A DNA stretch of 6,673 bases from Lachnospiraceae bacterium (lineage in GTDB: Bacteria > Bacillota > Clostridia > Lachnospirales > Lachnospiraceae): assembly GCA_900772685.1 (NCBI GenBank), contig CAAGRP010000047.1:1-6673 (forward strand). Direction: 5' to 3'. A program made the translations under genes and the position numbers. Below the pieces are notes generated by a model that searched no databases, had not been told where the DNA came from, and saw only the letters and a list, made by a program, of their open reading frames with translations. Shown one piece after another: positions 1 through 5,217 of the stretch. Positions within the stretch are counted from its first letter, which is position 1; each line of letters begins with the position of its first letter.

Positions 1-272
1 ATTGTACCTGTTCTCTGTCTGACATTAAGATTATCATTTACATCATTATTATATGTTCCTTCCTTCATTTGAGCGATACATTTATTAACTGCCTCCTGCA
101 TCCATACAAATAATTCATCGACATTATATTCATAAGAAGAATGAGTTTCCGGGATTCTTGATTGATAAATCAACTCTCTCCCAAGAAACATTGCTCTGTA
201 ATCATCCCGCTCTATTGTCACAAGATGATACCAGCTTATTTCATCCGGATATTCATCCTGCCACATTTTCAT
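1..272 (-). CDS. Unrecognised protein, 5' part only (runs off the left edge)
   Basis: An open frame on the minus strand reads from the ATG at 272-270 to the window edge without a stop, so about 90 codons are visible and the C-terminus is missing. The product begins MKMWQDEYPDEISWYHLV and is acidic and aromatic-rich, with no signal peptide or membrane segment. I do not recognise the family. The same frame stays open upstream to 398, and that stretch also looks protein-like (IIENEW, then NYNEYEILKDEE), but it has no ATG, GTG, TTG or CTG. An in-frame ATG does occur at 407-405 but is followed two codons later by TAG (401-399). The gene may therefore start at 272, be broken near its 5' end, or carry a sequencing error. 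No good ribosome site precedes 272. That something is coded here is fairly likely; the start is uncertain. Confidence 0.5.
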   Translation of the reverse strand, partial: MKMWQDEYPDEISWYHLVTIERDDYRAMFLGRELIYQSRIPETHSSYEYNVDELFVWMQEAVNKCIAQMKEGTYNNDVNDNLNVRQRTGT

Positions 273-398
273 AAACTCTTCGTAGTTTTCTACAACCTCT
301 TCGTCCTTTAGTATTTCATATTCATTATAATTATTTCTCCATTCATTTTCAATGATACAAATTATAGGAATTTGGATATAATTTACTATAAAGAAAAA

Positions 399-539
399 CT
401 ATTCCATGTTATACTATCGTTTGATCATCAGGCACCTCTTTTTGATTATTTTAGCTTCGAAAAAGGGGGTTCTGTAAAAACATATAAATATATGAATGTC
501 TGAAGCATTCTAAAACAAATAAGAAAGGTTTAAATAATT
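399..539. other. Divergent intergenic spacer upstream of the YjbQ gene
   Basis: This AT-rich 141-base gap lies between the leftward partial gene and the rightward YjbQ gene, so it should carry promoters for one or both. I see no convincing -35/-10 pair on either strand. A weak 5-bp hairpin (GAATG 494-498 with CATTC 506-510) sits in the probable YjbQ leader. The YjbQ ribosome site, AAAGG at 524-528, ends 11 bases before the ATG. Confidence 0.4.
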
Positions 540-992
540 ATGGCTGTTTATACAGAGACAAAAACTTATAAGACAAAAAAGAACATGGGTATGATCGATG
601 TGACCGGAGACTTTCAGTCCGCTGTCGATAAAGCATGCAGAGCCAAGGGCATAAAGGATGGTATAGTAACAGGCTTTACGACAGGCGGCGTTGCGGCACT
701 TACAACTCTCGAATTTGAACCCGGTCTTGTCCACACCGATCTTCGCGAGGCAATGCAGGGCATTGCTCCTTACAGAGACGAAAACGGACATGTGAAATAT
801 TATCACCATCACGATACATGGCATGATGACAACGGTTCTTCACATATCCACTCTCTCATACTCTCACCGTTTATAACGATCCCATTCGTAAACGGCAAGA
901 TCACGATAGGCCCGTGGCAGTACCTTACTCTTGTCGAATGCGATACAAGAGACAGAGTGCGTGATATAGTTTTCCAAGTAATGGGCGAATAA
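540..992 (+). CDS. yjbQ: YjbQ/UPF0047 family protein (secondary thiamine-phosphate synthase-like)
   Basis: This 150-residue soluble protein has the usual length for the YjbQ/UPF0047 family (about 130-150 residues), a compact cytoplasmic fold that forms trimers. The family signature is clear. TTGGVAALTTLEFEPGL (residues 48-64) corresponds to the usual G-x-T-x-x-x-T-x-x-E-x-E-P-G-L segment. The His-rich block YHHHDTWHDDNGSSHIHS (88-105) is followed by a PFVNGKITIGPWQ segment (115-127), matching the family's conserved G-x-W-Q motif. The clustered histidines suggest a metal or phosphate site. Family members can weakly replace ThiE when overexpressed, hence the database name 'secondary thiamine-phosphate synthase'; the physiological role is unsettled. 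AAAGG at 524-528 supports the start. It is probably a one-gene transcript, because a promoter and hairpin separate it from lrgA. Family assignment is firm; function is not. Confidence 0.93.
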   Translation: MAVYTETKTYKTKKNMGMIDVTGDFQSAVDKACRAKGIKDGIVTGFTTGGVAALTTLEFEPGLVHTDLREAMQGIAPYRDENGHVKYYHHHDTWHDDNGSSHIHSLILSPFITIPFVNGKITIGPWQYLTLVECDTRDRVRDIVFQVMGE

Positions 993-1019
993 TCCGTTAT
1001 TTTTTGTATAATTGTATGA

Positions 1020-1047
1020 TTGATTATAAATATCATAGTTGTATAAT
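1020..1047 (+). promoter_or_regulatory. Predicted sigma-A-type promoter for lrgAB
   Basis: A perfect TATAAT (-10) lies at 1042-1047, with TTGATT (4 of 6 matches to TTGACA) at 1020-1025 and a 16-base spacer. The expected start of transcription is near 1053-1055, about 45 bases before the lrgA ATG. Two features suggest regulation. An inverted repeat, TATGAT (1015-1020) with ATCATA (1032-1037), spans the -35 and spacer, and the nonamer TTGTATAAT occurs at both 1004-1012 and 1039-1047. LrgAB genes are often controlled by LytTR-type regulators, but I could not match that consensus here. In AT-rich DNA such repeats can arise by chance. Confidence 0.55.
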
Positions 1048-1049
1048 AC

Positions 1050-1078
1050 ATGACGCATGAAAAAACATGCGTCATTTT
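1050..1078 (+). terminator. Hairpin with short T run, possible terminator of the YjbQ transcript
   Basis: A perfect 10-bp inverted repeat (1050-1059 with 1066-1075, core TGACGCATG/CATGCGTCA) encloses an AAAAAA loop and is followed by TTTT. It resembles an intrinsic terminator with a short U tract and is nearly symmetric, so it could also act on the other strand. It lies 57 bases beyond the YjbQ stop codon. It overlaps the predicted start point of the lrgAB transcript. A second, weaker AT-only hairpin (988-992 with 997-1001, then TTTT) lies right at the YjbQ stop. Confidence 0.5.
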
Positions 1079-1098
1079 CAGCAAAGGACAGCTTAGTT

Positions 1099-1515
1099 AT
1101 GAAGTATTTAAAACAATTTCTAATAATCTTATCAATATCGCTCGTCGGTGAGCTTTTAAAATATCTGCTCCCGCTCCCGATACCTGCAAGCATCTATGGT
1201 ATGGTGATACTTTTCGTAGCTCTGCTTACGGGAGTCATCAAGCTCAGTGCCGTAAGAGATGCCGGAATGTTTCTTATCGAGATAATGCCTGTGATGTTCA
1301 TCCCCGCCGGAGTTGCACTGATGTCATCCTGGGGTGTTCTTTCACCTATGCTTGTTCCTGTCGCTATCATCACGGTAGTTGCCCTTATCGCCGTAATGGT
1401 CGTAACGGGAAGATTGTCTCAAAGGATAATAAGAGCCGATAAAAAAATCCTAGAAGAATCTGATGATTCATCTGGTTCAGAAGGCGTTTCGAATAAGGAG
1501 GCAGATCATGAGTGA
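1099..1515 (+). CDS. lrgA: LrgA/CidA family holin-like membrane protein
   Basis: This 138-residue protein fits the CidA/LrgA family. Four hydrophobic segments are visible, at about residues 4-24, 30-48, 55-77 and 84-106. Family-like motifs are LPLPIPASIYGMVILF (24-39; usually P-x-P-G/A-S-x-x-G-M) and FIPAGVALM (67-75). The hydrophilic tail (about 107-138) is rich in Ser, Asp and Glu and is probably cytoplasmic. LrgA pairs with LrgB in the cell membrane. The pair was first described as modulating murein hydrolase activity and lysis; related pairs transport pyruvate. I chose the ATG at 1099 because AAAGGA (1083-1088) lies 10 bases upstream. The in-frame ATG at 1057 is inside the hairpin and would add an atypical N-terminal extension. 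The 3' end overlaps lrgB by 8 bases, implying translational coupling. Confidence 0.92.
   Translation: MKYLKQFLIILSISLVGELLKYLLPLPIPASIYGMVILFVALLTGVIKLSAVRDAGMFLIEIMPVMFIPAGVALMSSWGVLSPMLVPVAIITVVALIAVMVVTGRLSQRIIRADKKILEESDDSSGSEGVSNKEADHE
1495..1501 (+). promoter_or_regulatory. Ribosome binding site that fixes the lrgB start
   Basis: AAGGAGG, a near-perfect Shine-Dalgarno sequence, lies inside the lrgA coding sequence 6 bases before the ATG at 1508. It rules out the longer in-frame start at 1463. Confidence 0.85.
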
Positions 1516-2200
1516 ATTTTTTCAGACCTCGGCATTTGCCGGAGTGACATTAAGTCTTATAGCATATTTTATAGGTTCATATTTAAAGAAGAAATTTAAG
1601 CTCGGCTTTTTCAATCCGCTGCTTGTTTCAATAATAATCACGATAATCGTTCTGGTATGTGCCCACGTCGATTATGATACCTACAATCAGGGTGCACAGT
1701 ACTTAAGCTGGCTTTTGACTCCTGCCACTGTCTGTCTTGCTATACCGCTTTACGAACAGTGGGAACTTTTGAAAAAACATTATAAGGCTGTATTCATCGG
1801 AATTCTGTCCGGTGTCCTCACAAGCCTTGTAACTGTGTTTGTACTTGCCAAGATAATGGGACTGACGCATGAGCAATATGTAACAATGCTTCCCAAGTCC
1901 ATAACCACAGCCATCGGAATGGGCGTTTCGGAGGAGCTTGGAGGATATGTTACGATAACCGTTGCCGTTATAGTCGTTACCGGAGTCCTCGGAAATATAC
2001 TTGCCGAACTCATATGCAAGATCTTCAAGATAGAAGAACCTATCTCAAAGGGCCTTGCCATAGGTTCATCGGCTCATGCCATCGGTACGGCAAAGGCTAT
2101 GGAGATGGGTGATATCGAGGGTGCCATGAGCTCACTTTCGATAGCCATCTGCGGTATCCTTACGGTTGTCCTCGCCTCAGTCTTCGCAGCCTTCCTGTAA
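1508..2200 (+). CDS. lrgB: LrgB family membrane protein (partner of LrgA)
   Basis: This 230-residue polytopic membrane protein has the normal LrgB length. Conserved family segments are easy to see: FFNPLL (34-39), LTPATVCLAIPLYEQ (70-84), LPKSITTAIGMGVSEELGG (128-146) and IGSSAHAIGTAKAMEMGDIEG (185-205). Hydrophobic stretches alternate throughout, including 8-24, 37-53, 93-115, 147-169 and 209-230. The family includes bacterial LrgB/CidB/YohK/YsbB proteins and the plant plastidial glycolate/glycerate transporter PLGG1. Export or uptake of small organic acids such as pyruvate is therefore the likeliest role, with control of lysis as the older view. It is co-translated with lrgA (8-base overlap, own strong ribosome site). 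No simple terminator follows at once; transcription would run into the palindromic elements at 2231-2580. Confidence 0.95.
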   Translation: MSEFFQTSAFAGVTLSLIAYFIGSYLKKKFKLGFFNPLLVSIIITIIVLVCAHVDYDTYNQGAQYLSWLLTPATVCLAIPLYEQWELLKKHYKAVFIGILSGVLTSLVTVFVLAKIMGLTHEQYVTMLPKSITTAIGMGVSEELGGYVTITVAVIVVTGVLGNILAELICKIFKIEEPISKGLAIGSSAHAIGTAKAMEMGDIEGAMSSLSIAICGILTVVLASVFAAFL

Positions 2201-2230
2201 ATCTGAATTTATATTTCTTTTTTATTTATA

Positions 2231-2369
2231 ACATGACGCTGTGACCATATCCACCGCAGACCGCTTGCGCTTAGGACTCAGTCTAATGGCACATAACCCT
2301 CATGCAAAGCATTCGGGAAGTGCCAAGGCTTCGTATGTCTGCTTTGGGATATGGGTCACAGCGTCATGT
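2231..2369. repeat. 139-base palindromic element 1 (MITE-like or structured RNA)
   Basis: The ends form a perfect 15-bp inverted repeat, ACATGACGCTGTGAC (2231-2245) with 2355-2369. It continues after one bulged G (2354) as CATATCC (2246-2252) with GGATATG (2347-2353). Further nested pairings are GCAGAC/GTCTGC (2256-2261 with 2337-2342), TGGCAC/GTGCCA (2287-2292 with 2320-2325) and ATGC/GCAT (2302-2305 with 2309-2312). The whole unit could fold as one long interrupted hairpin on either strand. A 6-base direct repeat, ATTTAT, lies close outside both ends (2224-2229 and 2370-2375) and could be a target duplication, though such AT-rich hexamers are common. No transposase is present. The inverted repeats are certain; their nature is inferred. 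Confidence 0.7.
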
Positions 2370-2405
2370 ATTTATGTTATTGTAAAAAATCATTCAAAAA
2401 TTAAG

Positions 2406-2580
2406 AACAGCATACAGATTCCCGGTGACGATAGCGAGGCTTTCATAATGACGCAGCACGCTAATAGCGACGGCGAGCGCATGTCTGAGCCCCAAAGGGG
2501 CGAGTTCGCGCAGGAGCCGGAGCGAATAGATGCGTGCGAGTCATCGAAAACGAAGCTTGTCACGGGAACTGTATGCTGTT
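2406..2580. repeat. 175-base palindromic element 2 (repeat/structured RNA, possible bidirectional terminator)
   Basis: The ends pair as AACAGCATACAG (2406-2417) with CTGTATGCTGTT (2569-2580). After a bulge come TTCCC/GGGAA (2419-2423 with 2564-2568), then after a second bulge GTGAC/GTCAC (2425-2429 with 2559-2563). Nested inside, in collinear order, are TTTC/GAAA (2441-2444 with 2546-2549), ATGAC/GTCAT (2448-2452 with 2540-2544), GCACGC/GCGTGC (2456-2461 with 2532-2537) and an apical GCCCC-AAA-GGGGC hairpin (2489-2501). The interior is clearly richer in G and C than the flanking DNA. T-rich sequence follows the right arm on the plus strand (TTTTATTTTA) and the left arm on the minus strand, so it could end transcription from lrgB and from the facing gene. 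I do not recognise it as a named RNA or repeat family. Confidence 0.7.
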
Positions 2581-2602
2581 TTATTTTATAATGTAATGAG
2601 CT

Positions 2603-3874
2603 TTACACATCCAGCGCATTCTGCTTTGCTATTTCGATACCTTTAGCTACGAAATCCTTTGCGAACTGCTTGCGTATACGCCATGCATATCTCTTTTCGG
2701 GATGAAGTATCTTGTCCGTTTCGAAACCGATCACCTCATGTACCTCTGCCGGAAAGCTCTTATAAAAATCCGACATCCTGTTCAATATCTCAAGTGCCAT
2801 CTCAAAGGCAGATCCCGATCTTCCTCCCGGCAATACGATATTTACAGTCTTAAGATCATAATGTGCGGCATTTTTAAAATTCTGCGCCGCCTGCACCTGA
2901 TCCTTTATATCCATATACGGCGGCTTGAACGAAGCCATCCATACGATGAGAAGTCTTATAAACTCAAGGTCTCTTTCATCCACACCCGATATAAGATATG
3001 GATTCAGATCCACGGTGCGTATCTCTATATGATCCGCACCCTCATCTCTCAGTCTTTTAAGGTCATATCTTCCTGTCGGCTTAAGTCTTATAGGATAATA
3101 AAGCTCCGACGGCGAGATCAGAAGTCCGTCATCCACATATTTTTTTATGCTGTCGGCATATGCCCTGATGTCAGAATAATCAAATACCGGAGTAAAGTAA
3201 TTACAGTATCCGAGTTCGCTGCACCTTAAGCTCGACATGCCGGTGAACAGAGTCTCGCCAAGCACATGCTTTTCAAGATAGCTTGAATCAACAACAGGAC
3301 TTGCTGCAGTAAGTGCCGTTACTATCCACGCATATATTACTGCGTTTTTTGCGAGATCAACATAAAGCCGGTCCTTGTATTCCTTAAAATCCTTATATAC
3401 CGACAGCTTGAAATCCCAAAGAAGAAGCTCTTCATCAAACGAATAATTTACATGTATGCCTGAAAGCGACATCTTATATTTTCCATATCGCTTTTCAAGA
3501 CATTCCCTGTATATCCTTTTGTACGGAGCGCTCCTGTCGAGCCTTGCTATCGGTATATCATCATCATGTCTTATGTACGGAGGATTAGAAAACGGCCATA
3601 AAAGCTCAGGTGTTTCAAGCTCATTTAGTCTCTTGATTATATATAAGGTATACTCCTCCAGCTTTTTAACGGCCTCCGCTGCCGTCGGATAAGCATCTGT
3701 ATTTATTTCCGTCTGGTTCTCACAAAAATCATATACGATGTGATCCTCGTTTAAAAACGGATTGGCTGTATCCGAAAACAATCCGTCAGGCGTTATCCTT
3801 AAAGCCTCTTTTTCAAGTCCGAATTTTCCCTTTAAAAGCAGTTCTCTGATCTTTTCGTTTTCCGTGTGAAGCAT
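2603..3874 (-). CDS. gshA: Glutamate-cysteine ligase, stand-alone, GshA/GshF N-domain type
   Basis: This 423-residue protein resembles gamma-glutamylcysteine synthetases of the GshA type, as found in the N-terminal half of bifunctional GshF. These join glutamate and cysteine using ATP in the cytoplasm. Visible family segments are KFGLEKEALRI (17-27), IVYDFCENQTEINTD (46-60), LLWPFSNPPYI (91-101), MSLSGIHVNYSF (135-146), SLRCSELGYCN (215-225) and HIEIRTVDLNP (282-292). It is shorter than E. coli GshA (about 518) and lacks the C-terminal ATP-grasp domain that makes glutathione in GshF. No glutathione synthetase gene is in the window, so the product may be gamma-glutamylcysteine or a related compound. 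The start has AAGGGAG (3881-3887) 6 bases upstream, overlapping the stop of the preceding guanine deaminase gene, which implies coupled translation. The ligase family is likely; the exact substrates are inferred. Confidence 0.85.
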   Translation of the reverse strand: MLHTENEKIRELLLKGKFGLEKEALRITPDGLFSDTANPFLNEDHIVYDFCENQTEINTDAYPTAAEAVKKLEEYTLYIIKRLNELETPELLWPFSNPPYIRHDDDIPIARLDRSAPYKRIYRECLEKRYGKYKMSLSGIHVNYSFDEELLLWDFKLSVYKDFKEYKDRLYVDLAKNAVIYAWIVTALTAASPVVDSSYLEKHVLGETLFTGMSSLRCSELGYCNYFTPVFDYSDIRAYADSIKKYVDDGLLISPSELYYPIRLKPTGRYDLKRLRDEGADHIEIRTVDLNPYLISGVDERDLEFIRLLIVWMASFKPPYMDIKDQVQAAQNFKNAAHYDLKTVNIVLPGGRSGSAFEMALEILNRMSDFYKSFPAEVHEVIGFETDKILHPEKRYAWRIRKQFAKDFVAKGIEIAKQNALDV

Positions 3875-3885
3875 CTTCAGCTCCC

Positions 3886-5151
3886 TTACTTTATCTTCCT
3901 GCCTGACACATATTTGGCCTCTGCTTTTCCGTCACCAAGATATGTGTAACGTTCCAGTCTTTCCTGATATGTGAATTTTCTGTTGTTTAAAAGCTTTGAA
4001 TCATCTATTACCGCTGCGTCAAACTCATAACCCTCTTCAAACTTTCCGACCTTTCCGAAGAAGGCTCCGCCTCCTGCGGTTGCCATATAGAAGGCTTCGG
4101 AAAGAGTTATCGGCTTTTGGGTATCATCTACGTACTTCCATCTAAGCTTGCTGCACTGTATTGCCGCTCCCATAACAGCAAACATATTTAAGGTATGACC
4201 TCCGGCAACATCGGAGCCAAGTCCTATATTGTATCCGTTTCTGAGATAATAAGCCGCAGGTGCGATACCTGCGATGACATTTTCGTTGCTCGTAGGACAA
4301 TGAGCTATATAAACACCGTTTTCCTTCATAAGCTCATTTTCTTCTTTTCCGGAATAAATACAGTGTGCCATTACCGTAGGGCAATCCCCTCCGAACAGCC
4401 CGTATCTCGAATACGTCTGTGCGTAATACTCCGTATCGGGACAAAGCTCGCTGACCCAGTTGATCTCATCGGTATTTTCGGAAAGATGACTCTGCATCGG
4501 AACACCTTTTTCCTTTGAAAGGTTTCCCAGTGCCTCCATATAGTCATCGGTCACACTAGGTGTAAACCTCGGTGTTATCATGGGTCTGTTGAATTTGAAT
4601 CCTAGCTTTTCCGACTCTTCTATCCAGCGTCTTGTCTCATTTATACCGTTTTCTGTAGTCTTTTCGCTGTAATAATCCGGACAGTTTCTGTTCATGCTGA
4701 GCTTTCCGACATAGGAGGCCATACCAGACTCCTCCATAAGTTTCATAAGCTCAAGCGTCGCATCTGTATGCAGTGAAGCAAATATACAGCTTCTGGTCGT
4801 TGCGGTATCTTTTAAGTCGTTGACAAATATACGGTAGTTATCTCTTGCAAAATCGACATCCTCATACTTTGCTTCCTCAGGATATGTGTACTTTGAAAGC
4901 CACTCTATGAGCTGCACATCCATCGCTATTCCGCAGTAGCTGTACTGCGGTGCATGAAGGTGGAGATCCGAAAATCCCGGTATGATGAGTCTGTCTGAAT
5001 GATCATGTATCTTAAGACTGTTCCATTCGTCTTTTTTTATTTCGGAGAATTCCTTTATTACTCCGTCACCTATCAGCATATATCCGGTTCTGCATCTTAT
5101 ATCAGATGACGTCGGGGTATCGATAAAGGTTCCTTTTACTAAATATTCCAT
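3886..5151 (-). CDS. guaD: Guanine deaminase (amidohydrolase superfamily)
   Basis: This converts guanine to xanthine and ammonia, a purine salvage or degradation step. Numbered from the ATG at 5151 (421 residues, close to the usual 430-450), the zinc-site pattern is complete: PGFSDLHLHAPQY (58-70; His64 and His66), SHLSEN (221-226; His222 and Glu225), AHC (His263) and GLGSDVAGG (310-318; Asp314). HCPTSN (284-289) and TPRF (193-196) are typical guanine deaminase elements, the Arg-Phe pair contacting the base in known structures. The frame is open to a TTG at 5181, but that codon lies in a hairpin loop, so I prefer the ATG at 5151 (product MEYLVKGTFI), although its ribosome site is only a weak purine run. 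It lies 66 bases after the upstream amidohydrolase stop and 11 bases before the ligase start. Substrate call is strong but not proven. Confidence 0.9.
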   Translation of the reverse strand: MEYLVKGTFIDTPTSSDIRCRTGYMLIGDGVIKEFSEIKKDEWNSLKIHDHSDRLIIPGFSDLHLHAPQYSYCGIAMDVQLIEWLSKYTYPEEAKYEDVDFARDNYRIFVNDLKDTATTRSCIFASLHTDATLELMKLMEESGMASYVGKLSMNRNCPDYYSEKTTENGINETRRWIEESEKLGFKFNRPMITPRFTPSVTDDYMEALGNLSKEKGVPMQSHLSENTDEINWVSELCPDTEYYAQTYSRYGLFGGDCPTVMAHCIYSGKEENELMKENGVYIAHCPTSNENVIAGIAPAAYYLRNGYNIGLGSDVAGGHTLNMFAVMGAAIQCSKLRWKYVDDTQKPITLSEAFYMATAGGGAFFGKVGKFEEGYEFDAAVIDDSKLLNNRKFTYQERLERYTYLGDGKAEAKYVSGRKIK

Positions 5152-5170
5152 TTTCTTCTCTTTCACCAAA

Positions 5171-5192
5171 CCCCAGGGCAAAAGCTCCGGGG
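5171..5192 (-). terminator. GC-rich intercistronic hairpin (weak terminator or processing site)
   Basis: Read on the minus strand, a 9-position stem (5192-5184 with 5179-5171) closes a TTTT loop, with one G-T pair and one A-C mismatch. It is followed only by TTTGG, so it is a poor intrinsic terminator. Its place between two operon genes suggests partial termination or an mRNA stability or processing element. Confidence 0.4.
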
Positions 5193-5217
5193 TCTGAATT
5201 TCTTTAGTATTTATTTA

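Larger units (their letters stand above)
2201..2602. other. 402-base convergent intergenic region without a credible gene
   Basis: This lies between the lrgB stop and the stop of the leftward glutamate-cysteine ligase gene. An open frame at 2241-2591 on the plus strand crosses both palindromes, has no ribosome site and gives no recognisable protein, so I do not call it. The region contains two large, unrelated-looking inverted-repeat elements separated by 36 AT-rich bases. It could end transcription from both sides. Confidence 0.7.

Noticed and set aside
1057..1098. Upstream ATG for lrgA at 1057
   Set aside because: It is inside the hairpin, lacks a ribosome site and adds 14 atypical residues; 1099 has AAAGGA at the right distance.
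510..1193. Minus-strand open frames opposite the YjbQ and lrgA genes
   Set aside because: They are shadows of strong coding frames on the plus strand and show no ribosome sites or recognisable domains.
1463..1507. Upstream ATG for lrgB at 1463
   Set aside because: It lies within lrgA without a ribosome site, whereas AAGGAGG at 1495-1501 sits 6 bases before 1508.
2241..2591. 116-codon open frame on the plus strand in the convergent gap
   Set aside because: It runs through both palindromes, begins with a non-ATG codon inside the first inverted repeat, has no ribosome site and gives a composition unlike any family I know.
2659..3692. Plus-strand open frames opposite the ligase gene
   Set aside because: Antisense shadows; the minus frame has clear family motifs throughout.
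5152..5181. TTG start for guanine deaminase at 5181
   Set aside because: It is in the loop of a GC-rich hairpin and would add ten residues (MPWGLVKEKK) not expected in the family. A GGAG lies close by, so it is not fully excluded.
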